From the NCBI GenBank assembly GCA_934434925.1, contig CAKSAC010000013.1:1-54254 (forward strand): a stretch of 54,254 nt of DNA, written 5' to 3'. Made by a program: the position numbers and the translations under genes. Positions 8,175 to 16,158 of the stretch are shown here, piece by piece (the stretch's first letter is position 1; the number at the start of each line of letters is the position of its first letter). Source of the stretch: an uncultured Eubacteriales bacterium (GTDB taxonomy: Bacteria > Bacillota > Clostridia > Oscillospirales > CAG-272). Below the pieces are notes generated by a model. That model was not told the DNA's origin, did not search any database, and saw nothing but the letters and a program-made list of their open reading frames with translations.

Positions 8175-9098
8175 TTACAGGACGGCTGCTTTTTCCGCAC
8201 GGCGCGCCTTCTTTTTGGCAATCCGTTCACTTTTGCGTTTCATGCGCGCCTCATATGCCTCCCCCGGAAATCCGTTGGAAATATACATCATCGTCAGCAT
8301 GGCAAAGATAAAAGCCTGCAAACAGCCGCTGAAAATATCGAAGTAGACCGAAAAAACCGCGGGAATTCCGATTTCCAGGAACGGGAATTGCCCGAGCCGT
8401 CCGGGCAACCAACCGAAAATCAGTTTGGAAAGGCCCGAAAGCCCGACCGAAAGCATGGTGGAAATCACCACGCCGGACAGCACGTTTCCGTAATGACGCA
8501 GGGTCATGGAGAGCGGCGTTGCCACCTCCCCGATGATATTGACGGGAGTCAGCACGGCGACTGGTTTAGTGAAATCCCGCAGATAATTCCCGACGCCGCC
8601 GCGCGTCTTATAATATGTGATGAGAATGAATACCAGGAGCGCCCATCCCGCCACGATGTTCAGGTCGGAAGTCGGCGGGAACAGCCCCAGCATACTGGAA
8701 AGGCTGGAAAAAGCTGAAAGCGCGAGGATTGCGGCGATAAAAGGCGCAAAACCCGAAAAGCGCGGCCCCATATTGCTGTCGGTCAGTTCCTGTATTTTTT
8801 CCACGATCATTTCGGCCAGCAATTGCCGGCGGGAATGCGGGATTTTGGTCGCGCCGTTTGTCAGAAAGAGGCAAAGCCCGGTCAGAGACAGCACCACAAG
8901 CAAAGAGGTCACCTGTACTTCGGTCACGGGCAGATCCTGTATCGGCATGGGGATTGTAAAATAAATCTGCGCCCCGGTGACCGTCACGCCCTCGGAAAGC
9001 GGGCGGAGCAACACCCGCAGTACCATCGCCGCCACCAGCGGCAAAACCGTCAGTGCGAGGAAACAGATGTCGAAAAATTTAGTCTTCATTTTTTTCAT
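8175..9098 (-). CDS. atpB: ATP synthase Fo a subunit
   Basis: Membrane stator that provides the ion half-channels next to the c ring. The 307-residue protein has about five to six membrane helices. The essential arginine lies in the MTLRHYGNVLSG segment, matching the family pattern RxxGN, and the C-terminal helices are followed by a basic tail. The start ATG is preceded by GGGGAGGAGAACC; a second in-frame ATG three codons on is less well placed. Its first bases overlap the end of the upstream AtpI-like gene by 20 bp. Confidence 0.95.
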   Translation of the reverse strand: MKKMKTKFFDICFLALTVLPLVAAMVLRVLLRPLSEGVTVTGAQIYFTIPMPIQDLPVTEVQVTSLLVVLSLTGLCLFLTNGATKIPHSRRQLLAEMIVEKIQELTDSNMGPRFSGFAPFIAAILALSAFSSLSSMLGLFPPTSDLNIVAGWALLVFILITYYKTRGGVGNYLRDFTKPVAVLTPVNIIGEVATPLSMTLRHYGNVLSGVVISTMLSVGLSGLSKLIFGWLPGRLGQFPFLEIGIPAVFSVYFDIFSGCLQAFIFAMLTMMYISNGFPGEAYEARMKRKSERIAKKKARRAEKAAVL

Positions 9099-9609
9099 GG
9101 TTCTCCTCCCCGGAAAGATCCGCCCCTGCTGTTTCGCCCTCCGGAAGAGACTCTGCCTGCTGGATTTCGTCCCGGGCGGATGCCTCGTCTTTCTCCGCGT
9201 TTTCTGTCATGCGGGGAAACGGGGTCTCTTTTACCGGTACCATCCCGCGCACAAGAAAGGTGATGCGATTAAAGAAAACCGGCGGCAAAAGCGCCCACAG
9301 ATCAAACGCGCCCGGAAGCAGGATGCCGAGCACCACACTGCAAAGAATCAGAAGCATCCGCCCCGCAAGAGAAAAACGCAGAAGCAGTTCGCGGCGTTTC
9401 TGATTTTCCATGGTGACGGCCCTTTGAACGGTCACCCCCAGCAGAAAGAAATTCAATATCTGCGCCGCCGCGACCAGGAGCGTGGAAAAAAGGACCCCTG
9501 TCCACCAAGCGCCGCACACGAAAAAAACACCCTGTTCCAGCAAAGAAAGAATCGCTACCCCCAGAGAGAGAAGCTTTGTCTCATGTAAGACGGTCTTATC
9601 TATTTTCAT
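9079..9609 (-). CDS. atpI: AtpI-like membrane protein at head of atp operon
   Basis: First gene of the atp operon, 176 residues from the ATG preceded by CCGGAGGGATGAA. Three or four hydrophobic segments are followed by a hydrophilic, Glu-rich C-terminal tail of about 50 residues. Position and topology match ATP synthase subunit I, a non-essential factor implicated in c-ring assembly and ion supply. Sequence similarity is weak by eye, so the name rests mainly on position, size and membrane pattern. It overlaps atpB by 20 bp. Confidence 0.7.
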   Translation of the reverse strand: MKIDKTVLHETKLLSLGVAILSLLEQGVFFVCGAWWTGVLFSTLLVAAAQILNFFLLGVTVQRAVTMENQKRRELLLRFSLAGRMLLILCSVVLGILLPGAFDLWALLPPVFFNRITFLVRGMVPVKETPFPRMTENAEKDEASARDEIQQAESLPEGETAGADLSGEENHEKNED

Positions 9610-9691
9610 TTCATCCCTCCGGCGCACCGTGCTGCCTGCAATATAAATCGCTTCTTTCAGTATTTTATTCTTTTCCTGCAATAACTTATCC

Positions 9692-9720
9692 AGTATACCA
9701 TTTTCGCGCGCGAAGTACAA
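9692..9720 (-). promoter_or_regulatory. Predicted promoter of the atp operon
   Basis: On the minus strand TTGTAC and TATACT are separated by 17 bp, about 80 bp before the AtpI-like start. It is the only good promoter found upstream of the nine-gene operon. Confidence 0.7.
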
Positions 9721-9843
9721 GCCGAAAAAGCAGTTTTTTCGTGTCGGAATTCTGAACTTTTTGAAAAAGCGCGGAAAAAGGCGAAAAAGGGGCGCAAAAG
9801 CAAAAAGGCGGACCGGCCGCCTCTTTGTATTCCGGTGTTTGCT

Positions 9844-11187
9844 TCATTCGGTTTCATAAAAATTCGTGACCCCGATCAACAACCGCTCGGGTCGTTCGTC
9901 GGGATTGCGCGTTTCCAGGCAGACGTTGTCAAAACGCAGGCCGTCCACATATCGGCAAAGCAGGCAGGAAACCGGAACCAATTTATGCCATCCGAACATA
10001 TTGGATTCCGGATAGGCTTCCTCTTTTTCGGGAAGCGGGAGCGGAAGCGCTTCGGAAAGCGTTCCCCCGCCGTAGGTGCGGATATGAATATCCCGGAGCG
10101 TCAGATTCCGGATCGGTTTGTCGGCAAGGCCGAGAATCATCGACGTATATTCAAAGGGGGTCGTCTGTTCGCCGATAATCAGTTGGCCGGGCAGATTGAT
10201 GGGAACCGTGGGATAGGTTTCCTTCGGGAAATCGGCATACACGCCGCTGATGCATATGTCGGAAATCGACCCGGTCTCCCTCCCTGCCGGCCCGCGCATC
10301 CGGCAGCCGAGACGGATAAAGAGCGGGGTCGCCACATTGTACATCGTGATATTGGAAATGTTCAGCCCGTGGATATTCGCACCGTCCACACTCTCGATGG
10401 CAATCCCCGAATGGAGAGAGTTGCGGATGGTACAGCCCGTGACGGTAATGTTGTAGAAATCGCCGTTTGTCTCGGTTCCGATCTTGAAGGCGCTGGCATG
10501 ACTGTAAATCACACAGTTGGAAATCGAAATCTCCGAACAGTGAATCAGCCGGTGCAACGCATACGACGCTTTCAGGACGATTGCATCATCCCCCGCCTTC
10601 ACAATACAATCGGAAATAATGACATCGCGGCACCCGTCCGGCGAAATCCCGTCCACCATCACGTCCATATACAGCCCGCGGATCCGCACCCGCTCACACC
10701 CGCAAAGATACAGGCAAAGATCGGTCGCGCGGAGCAGGGTCAGATCTTCAAAATAAAGGTCGGTGCATTCGCGGATGGCAAACATCTTGACCGTCCGGTA
10801 ATACTGATCCTTCTCAGCGGTATCGGCCCATACGCCCTGCATGTCGATTGTCCCGTGGCCCGAAAACCCAATGTCGGTGCATCCGTTCGCCACAAAAAGC
10901 GAATGGTTGAAATAGGAGTGCGAAACATCCTGATACCGCGGCTCCGACACCTCTTCACGCGGCAGATAGTCCTGCTCAAAATCCAGCGAACCGAGTATCG
11001 TTGCGCCCGCCTCAATCAGAAAATGCACGTGCGAACGGAGTATCATCGTTCCGCAGAGGTACTTCCCCGCCGGAACCAGTACCGTGCCGCCGCCCGCTTC
11101 CGCGCAAGCGTCAATCGCCGCCTGAAAGGCCGCCGTCGCTATCTTTTTTCCGTCGGCCTGCGCGCCGAAATCCATGACAGAAATCAT
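9844..11187 (-). CDS. GH28-family glycosidase (polygalacturonase-like beta helix)
   Basis: A 447-residue right-handed parallel beta-helix protein of glycoside hydrolase family 28. GH28 catalytic landmarks appear in order: DGISPDG (179-185, counterpart of NTDG), GDDAIVLK (199-206, the catalytic Asp pair) and SHASAFKIG (229-237, counterpart of GHG...RIK). The GHG glycine is replaced by Ser and the RIK arginine by Phe, as in divergent exo-acting members. No signal peptide is present, so it probably acts on short galacturonides or related oligosaccharides in the cytoplasm. A GH4 protein of the alpha-galacturonidase type lies 3 kb away. The start follows GGGAGGATAAT. Confidence 0.88.
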   Translation of the reverse strand: MISVMDFGAQADGKKIATAAFQAAIDACAEAGGGTVLVPAGKYLCGTMILRSHVHFLIEAGATILGSLDFEQDYLPREEVSEPRYQDVSHSYFNHSLFVANGCTDIGFSGHGTIDMQGVWADTAEKDQYYRTVKMFAIRECTDLYFEDLTLLRATDLCLYLCGCERVRIRGLYMDVMVDGISPDGCRDVIISDCIVKAGDDAIVLKASYALHRLIHCSEISISNCVIYSHASAFKIGTETNGDFYNITVTGCTIRNSLHSGIAIESVDGANIHGLNISNITMYNVATPLFIRLGCRMRGPAGRETGSISDICISGVYADFPKETYPTVPINLPGQLIIGEQTTPFEYTSMILGLADKPIRNLTLRDIHIRTYGGGTLSEALPLPLPEKEEAYPESNMFGWHKLVPVSCLLCRYVDGLRFDNVCLETRNPDERPERLLIGVTNFYETE

Positions 11188-11330
11188 ATTATCCTCCCGG
11201 CCGGGCTTTTAGAATTCCGCATGACGGAAAAGCCCGCTTTTTCTCCCCCGCCCTCGGCGGCAAAAATCAACATGGAAAATGCGGAACCGCAAAAACCATG
11301 GAACCCGCTTGTTCCCACCAGAGCAGGTCT

Positions 11331-11359
11331 ATTGTAACATATTTTGAAATTCTCGTCAA
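11331..11359 (-). promoter_or_regulatory. Predicted promoter of the GH28 gene
   Basis: TTGACG and TACAAT with 17-bp spacing on the minus strand. An inverted repeat, GGAAC-N6-GTTCC at 11300-11315, lies just downstream of the -10 and could be a sugar-responsive operator (inference). Confidence 0.7.
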
Positions 11360-11402
11360 CTTTTTCCGGGGAAAAGACGCTTTTTCCTATAAATATGACC
11401 GT

Positions 11403-11485
11403 TTTGCCTTCTCCCCGTTCCCGGCCGCCGCCGGAGCAGGCTTTGACGGCTCCCTTTGCCTTCTCCCCATTCCCGGCCGCCGCCG
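11403..11485. repeat. Direct repeat pair, 31 bp
   Basis: Two copies of a GC-rich 31-bp sequence beginning TTTGCCTTCTCCCC start at 11403 and 11455 and differ at one base. They lie in the gene-free stretch between the GH28 promoter and the ArsR promoter. Confidence 0.75.
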
Positions 11486-11525
11486 TCTCTTGAGGCCGGA
11501 AATTTTATTTTTTTTGCTTTTCCTC

Positions 11526-11577
11526 TTGACAGGAACATATGAACGTGCTATCATATGAGCAGATAAACATATGAACG
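11526..11577 (+). promoter_or_regulatory. Promoter and ArsR-type operator of the metal efflux operon
   Basis: TTGACA (11526-11531) and TATCAT (11549-11554) are 17 bp apart. A perfect inverted repeat, CATATGA-N8-TCATATG (11536-11557), fills the spacer and covers the -10. A further CATATGAAC at 11569-11577 repeats the half-site before the gene. This matches the AT-rich interrupted palindromes bound by SmtB/ArsR/CadC repressors, so the first gene product probably represses here until Zn2+ or Cd2+ binds. Confidence 0.85.
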
Positions 11578-11588
11578 GAGGTACATAT

Positions 11589-11936
11589 ATGCACAAAGGA
11601 CACGCGGAAATGCTTGAAAAGGTGCGCCGCGACTTACCGACCGACGAACTGCTTGCCGATCTTTCCGACCTTTTCAAACTTTTCGGAGATTCCACCCGGG
11701 CAAAGATTCTCTTTTCCCTCTCCGAAGGCGAGATTTGCGTCTGTGCGCTGGCGGAATTGATCGGCATGACGCAATCGGCCGTCTCGCATCAACTCCGCGT
11801 ATTGCGGGACGCGAACCTTGTCGCCTGCCGTCGTGTCGGCAAAACCGTTTACTATTCCCTGGCGGATTCCCATGTTGCGTCAATCGTCGCCCAGGGGTTT
11901 GAGCATATTCTGGAAAGAAAGGAGGGAGAAAAATGA
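11589..11936 (+). CDS. ArsR/SmtB-family metal-responsive repressor
   Basis: A 115-residue winged-helix repressor of the ArsR/SmtB/CadC family. The recognition helix is in MTQSAVSHQLRVLRDANLV and the metal-site-like ICVCALAE stretch sits at the start of the DNA-binding unit; the N terminus has His residues (MHKGHAEML). The ATG at 11589 is chosen over one six codons upstream because GGAGG lies seven bases before it. The gene heads an operon with a metal-binding domain protein and a P1B ATPase, and probably senses Zn2+, Cd2+ or Pb2+. Its stop overlaps the next start (ATGA). Confidence 0.93.
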   Translation: MHKGHAEMLEKVRRDLPTDELLADLSDLFKLFGDSTRAKILFSLSEGEICVCALAELIGMTQSAVSHQLRVLRDANLVACRRVGKTVYYSLADSHVASIVAQGFEHILERKEGEK

Positions 11937-12151
11937 AAAAGACCTATCGTTTCGAGGGATTGGAATGCGCACATTGCGCCGCAAAACTGGAAACCGCGCT
12001 GAAAAAGCTGGACGGCGTTACGTCGGTATTTGTCAATTTCATCACGCAGAAAATGACAATTGAAGCCGACGACGATCGGTTTGAAGAGATTGTCAGGGCC
12101 GCCGCAGAAGAAGGCAAAAAGATGGAGAAGGACTTCCGTATCAAGGGGTGA
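11933..12151 (+). CDS. Free heavy-metal-associated (HMA) domain protein
   Basis: A 72-residue ferredoxin-like HMA domain with the metal-binding pair in ECAHC (Cys12 and Cys15). It starts within the ATGA overlap with the repressor gene and ends five bases before the ATPase start, so the three proteins are translationally linked. The ATPase downstream lacks its usual N-terminal HMA domain. This small protein probably supplies that function in trans as a metallochaperone or detached regulatory domain (inference from architecture). Confidence 0.9.
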   Translation: MKKTYRFEGLECAHCAAKLETALKKLDGVTSVFVNFITQKMTIEADDDRFEEIVRAAAEEGKKMEKDFRIKG

Positions 12152-12155
12152 CTGT

Positions 12156-13991
12156 ATGAACCGCAAACAAAAAAAGCAACTTGTCCGCATTCTCGCCACC
12201 ACGTTTTTGCTCATCGGATATTTTCTGTTGCCGCCTCTGCCGTCTCACGCCCGTCTCCTGCTCTGCCTCATCCCTTATCTTCTCATCGGATATGATGTGC
12301 TGTATACCGCCGGATGGAATATCCTGCACAGAAAATGGTTGGATGAAAACTTTCTGATGTCGGTTTCCACCGTCGGCGCGCTGTTTCTCGGTGAGTACCC
12401 CGAGGCCGTCGCTGTGATGTTGTTTTACAGCGTGGGCGAATGGTTTCAGGGGATTGCCGTCGGACGGAGCCGCCGCGCCATCGCCGCGTTGACCGAACTC
12501 TGCCCCGACCGCGTACTCTGCGAACGGAACGGGAGCGAAGTTGAGCTGGATGCCGAAGAGGTGGCGGTGGGAGAGACCATCCTTGTCCGTCCGGGCGGCC
12601 GCGTACCGCTGGACGGGATTCTGCTCTCCGGAGAAGGTCTGCTGGACACCGCCGCTCTGACCGGAGAAAGCCTCCCGGTTCCGGTCAAGGCCGGTGATGC
12701 CGTGCTCAGCGGTTCGCTCTCTCTTTCGGGAGTTCTGCGCATCCGCGTGACAGCACCCCTTTCCGAAAGCACGGTCAGCCGGATTCTTGCCATGGTCGAG
12801 GAAGCCACCGACAAAAAAGCCGAATCCGAGGCCTTTATCACCCGTTTTGCCAGATTCTATACCCCGGCCGTGGTCGCGGGAGCCGTTCTCCTGGCTATCA
12901 TCCCCCCGCTCTTTACCGGAGAATGGGGGAAATGGATTGAACGCGCGCTGACGTTTTTGGTCGTCTCCTGCCCCTGCGCGCTGGTTGTTTCGGTTCCCCT
13001 CACCTTTTTCGGCGGGATCGGCGGGGCCTCCCGGCACGGGATTCTGGTCAAGGGGTCCGGCGCTTTTGAGGCGCTCGCCACGGTCGATACCTTCCTGTTT
13101 GACAAAACCGGCACGCTGACCGAGGGAAACTTCCGGATAGCGGAAATTCTTCCCGCCGACGGAGAGCCTGCGGAAGAACTTTTATCTCTGGCCGCCCATT
13201 GCGAAGCCTATTCCACCCACCCGATTGCCGCCTGCGTCCGCGAAGCATACGGAACAGACATCGATGTCGCCCGCATCGAAAAAACAGCAGAAGTCGCCGG
13301 GGGCGGCATTGACGCGAAGATTGACGGGCGGCGGGTCCTTGTCGGAAACCGCGCCTATCTGGAAAAGGAAAATATCCAAGTACCCGATGCGGAAGGAACC
13401 GTCCTCTATCTCGCGGCAGACGGTCGGTATCTGGGTCTGCTCCGGATAGAAGATCGTGAAAAAAGCGAAGCAAAAGAGGCCCTCGCGGCACTGAAAGCCT
13501 GCGGAATCCGCGAGAACATCATGCTGACCGGCGATAACGCTTCTGCCGCTGCGGCCGTTGCCGGGCGGTGCGGGGTGGACCGCTATTATGCCTCTCTCCT
13601 GCCGGGCGGAAAGGTCGCCGTGGTGGAAGAACTACTGGACGCGGGTCGCCATGTCGCCTTTGTCGGAGACGGAATGAACGACGCGCCGGTATTGGCCCGC
13701 GCTAATGTCGGAATCGCCATGGGGGGGATCGGGAGCGATGCCGCCATTGAAGCCGCCGATATTGTCCTGTTTGACGATTCGTTGCGCCGCCTGCCGGTCG
13801 CCTGCCGTCACGCCAGGAAAACCGTGCGTATCGTCCGCGAAAATATTTTCTTTTCCCTCGGGGTCAAAGCCGGCATTTTGGTCCTTTCGGCGCTCGGCCT
13901 TTGCAATATGTGGGGCGCTGTGTTCGGCGATGTCGGCGTGTTGATCCTCGCCACGCTGAACGCCATGCGCGCGCTTCGGGTCAATAAGTAA
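12156..13991 (+). CDS. P1B-type Zn2+/Cd2+/Pb2+ exporting ATPase
   Basis: A 611-residue heavy-metal P-type ATPase that pumps divalent metal out of the cell. Seen in order: TGE actuator motif (169-171), CPC metal motif in helix 6 (272-274), DKTGT phosphorylation site with its aspartate (316-320), GDGMND hinge, and the last helices with a lysine (GVKAG) and an aspartate (GDVG). The CPC plus Lys/Asp combination is characteristic of the P1B-2 (ZntA/CadA) subgroup rather than Cu+ pumps. No N-terminal HMA domain is encoded; the preceding gene provides one. The ATG starts five bases after the HMA stop. Confidence 0.93.
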   Translation: MNRKQKKQLVRILATTFLLIGYFLLPPLPSHARLLLCLIPYLLIGYDVLYTAGWNILHRKWLDENFLMSVSTVGALFLGEYPEAVAVMLFYSVGEWFQGIAVGRSRRAIAALTELCPDRVLCERNGSEVELDAEEVAVGETILVRPGGRVPLDGILLSGEGLLDTAALTGESLPVPVKAGDAVLSGSLSLSGVLRIRVTAPLSESTVSRILAMVEEATDKKAESEAFITRFARFYTPAVVAGAVLLAIIPPLFTGEWGKWIERALTFLVVSCPCALVVSVPLTFFGGIGGASRHGILVKGSGAFEALATVDTFLFDKTGTLTEGNFRIAEILPADGEPAEELLSLAAHCEAYSTHPIAACVREAYGTDIDVARIEKTAEVAGGGIDAKIDGRRVLVGNRAYLEKENIQVPDAEGTVLYLAADGRYLGLLRIEDREKSEAKEALAALKACGIRENIMLTGDNASAAAAVAGRCGVDRYYASLLPGGKVAVVEELLDAGRHVAFVGDGMNDAPVLARANVGIAMGGIGSDAAIEAADIVLFDDSLRRLPVACRHARKTVRIVRENIFFSLGVKAGILVLSALGLCNMWGAVFGDVGVLILATLNAMRALRVNK

Positions 13992-14068
13992 TGTTTTATT
14001 TACATTTTTTCTCTTTATCCCCTTGACGCTGTCGCAAAAACCGTATATCCGCACTTTTGCCCATTTAG

Positions 14069-14105
14069 AAAAGAGAGGCTTTCCGGTCCATGCCTCTCTT
14101 TTTTG
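14069..14105. terminator. Terminator after the metal efflux operon
   Basis: AAAAGAGAGGC pairs with GCCTCTCTTTT around a 12-base loop and is followed by T residues on the plus strand. It ends the efflux operon. Confidence 0.8.
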
Positions 14106-14171
14106 TTCTTTTTCCGGCTGCGTCCTCTTTGGCATACAGACGTTTTGGCAAAAGCAGAAATTCCGGCAAAA

Positions 14172-14200
14172 GGAAAAGCGTGGCTTATGCCACGCTTTCC
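14172..14200 (-). terminator. Terminator after the GH4 gene
   Basis: On the minus strand GGAAAGCGTGGC pairs with GCCACGCTTTTCC across the four-base loop ATAA, 17 bases after the GH4 stop. Confidence 0.75.
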
Positions 14201-14216
14201 GGGGTCCGGAGAAAGA

Positions 14217-15620
14217 TTATTTGAAATATTCTCCGAGGTATGCTTTGGTATTATCAACCATTTCATCAAACATCTTGCGGGCCTTATCAAGCGGCAGACG
14301 CACCAGCGGGTCATTGGCAAAAGCGCGGAAGACCTTTTCAAGATCGCGCTCGAACGCCCCCTCGATCACCATTTCCTGCTCGGCGCAGATACGGTTGATC
14401 AGGTTGTAGATCGGCATCGGGATTGCACCGGCAAAGACCGGCGTTGCGGTGTCGGCCGTGAACCAGGCGTTTGTCTCAACAACGGCGTCCATCGGCAGGT
14501 TCGGAATCTGTCCGTTGTTCGGAAGGTTGACATTGGTCACCATGTCCGCAAGGCCGAGAAGCGCGCGCATCATATGAACGCCCTCTTCCCCGGTGACGCG
14601 GATCGTGGGGTTTTTCTTTCCGGCAACCAGTTCTGCACTGCTGGCGAGACGGTTCTTCAAATCTTCTTTTCTCCAGGACACCGGCGTCAGGCCGAAGTGC
14701 CATTTCACCACCACGTCCTTCGGATTGTCAAGATACCAGCTGCCCTCACAGAATTCGGCCAGATGACGGTCGCCGGCGGCGGCCATGCAACCATAGCGTT
14801 CAAAGAGATCAAACTTCACGCTGTTGTCCGATGTCCAGGCGTTGTTGACCCAGTTATCATCGGTATAGTTGGTCGTGGTCTCGCTGTTCTTTTTCTTCTC
14901 GATGTATTCATGATAGAGCGGGAAGAGGTCGGTATTGTGATAGGTCGCGTGCGTGATCCAGGTAAAGTGGTTCACACCGATAACATTGACCTTGATATCG
15001 TCGCGGGTTGCTTCTTCACCGCGCAGTTCCTTCAGAATGTTTTTCAGCAGATTTTGCGTGCCGAAAACTTCATGGCAACAACCAATCGCCTTAATCCCGG
15101 GGAATTCTTTATACAGCGTACGTACGCAAAGCGTCATGGGGTTTGTATAGTTGATGACCCATGCGTTCGGGCAATATTCGCGGATGGCGCGGGCAAATTC
15201 CTGGAACATCGGGATGGTACGAAGCGCGCGGATGATACCGCCGGGGCCGGACGAATCGCCGACGGGCTGATAGATGCCGTACTTTTCGGGCCAATGGACA
15301 TCGCTCTCCATTTCATCAAACGTGCCGGGAAGAATCGAAATCACGACAAAATCCGCGTCGGTCAATGCCTCGCCAATCGTCTTTCTGGCGGTGTAGGTCC
15401 ATTTGCCCACAGCCCCTTCCAGATCATTGTACTTGTTCCCGATGATCTCATTGTGCTGTGCCGCCTCGAAATCAATGTCGTACAGGTCAACGGAGCCGGA
15501 AAGGTCAGGAGCCTGAGCCAGGTCGCTCATCAGCCCCCACGCCCAACCGCGGGAACCGCCGCCGATATACGCAATCTTCAGATTGTCTACTCGTTTACCG
15601 GAAAATACTGCTTTAGACAT
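14217..15620 (-). CDS. GH4 glycosidase with CHEV motif, probable alpha-galacturonidase
   Basis: A 467-residue cytoplasmic NAD+- and divalent-metal-dependent glycosidase of family 4, which cleaves by an oxidation-elimination route. The Rossmann motif YIGGGSRGW lies near residues 18-26, and the metal/nicotinamide-site motif CHEV at 182-185. GH4 subgroups differ at this motif, and CHEV has been tied to alpha-galacturonidases of the LplD type. The INYTNPM stretch and later metal-binding His (VNHFTW) fit the family. The ATG at 15620 has AAAGGAAA upstream; an in-frame ATG 13 codons earlier is less likely. With the nearby GH28 protein it suggests use of galacturonides (inference). Confidence 0.9.
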   Translation of the reverse strand: MSKAVFSGKRVDNLKIAYIGGGSRGWAWGLMSDLAQAPDLSGSVDLYDIDFEAAQHNEIIGNKYNDLEGAVGKWTYTARKTIGEALTDADFVVISILPGTFDEMESDVHWPEKYGIYQPVGDSSGPGGIIRALRTIPMFQEFARAIREYCPNAWVINYTNPMTLCVRTLYKEFPGIKAIGCCHEVFGTQNLLKNILKELRGEEATRDDIKVNVIGVNHFTWITHATYHNTDLFPLYHEYIEKKKNSETTTNYTDDNWVNNAWTSDNSVKFDLFERYGCMAAAGDRHLAEFCEGSWYLDNPKDVVVKWHFGLTPVSWRKEDLKNRLASSAELVAGKKNPTIRVTGEEGVHMMRALLGLADMVTNVNLPNNGQIPNLPMDAVVETNAWFTADTATPVFAGAIPMPIYNLINRICAEQEMVIEGAFERDLEKVFRAFANDPLVRLPLDKARKMFDEMVDNTKAYLGEYFK

Positions 15621-15664
15621 ATGTAAGTTTCCTTTCTTATGGGCAAAGCCCTTGTTCATTTTTC

Positions 15665-15692
15665 ATTATACACATCCGCTAGAAAAAAACAA
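15665..15692 (-). promoter_or_regulatory. Possible promoter of the GH4 gene
   Basis: A TATAAT -10 box on the minus strand has only a weak TTGTTT -35 at 16 bp. It lies 45 bp before the GH4 start. Confidence 0.45.
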
Positions 15693-15893
15693 GTCTTTTT
15701 GAAAATTGAGAACAGAAATACCGTTACGGGGAACTATCGTACAATTTTTTCCCTTACGTTCCCGATATATGTCCTGTTTCCGGAGAAAAAATACAACTGC
15801 CAAAAAAGCGAAATCTATCAACCATAAAAACTCTCCCGAAATCTCCAAAAGCCCGAAAACCCGCGTCCGCGCAAATCTCCTCCGCTCAAAATC

Positions 15894-16148
15894 GAAAGCC
15901 CCGGCCGACGAAAAACGGCCTGTGACGAGGCCCCGGCGGGCAAAGGGCATGCCGGCGTAATCACTTACGTCAAATGCCCTGCGTCCTGTCGGAAACGAAG
16001 TCCGGAAAAGATAAGTAAAAAAATAGAAAGCCCCGGCCGACGAAAAACGGCCTGTGACGAGGCCCCGGCGGGCAAAGGGCATGCCGGCGTAATCACTTAC
16101 GTCAAATGCCCTGCGTCCTGTCGGAAACGAAGTCACAGGCTGTTTTTC
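15894..16148. repeat. Duplicated 109-bp structured element downstream of pnp
   Basis: Two identical 109-bp copies (15894-16002 and 16026-16134) lie 132 bp apart in the gap after the pnp stop. In the right copy, a 17-bp stem with one G-T pair joins 16042-16058 to 16132-16148 and encloses further hairpins: GGGCAT/ATGCCC (16077-16082 with 16106-16111) and CGTAA/TTACG. On the minus strand the stem ends in GTTTTTC, so it could stop pnp transcription. The left copy lacks the closing strand of the outer stem. The open reading frame through the repeats is probably not a gene. Confidence 0.8.
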
Positions 16149-16158
16149 TAAGGCCGGG

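Noticed and set aside
15666..16136. Minus-strand frame of 156 codons through the 109-bp repeats
   Set aside because: It stays open because the 132-bp period is a multiple of three. No ribosome site, and the DNA is dominated by inverted repeats, so an RNA or DNA element is more likely.
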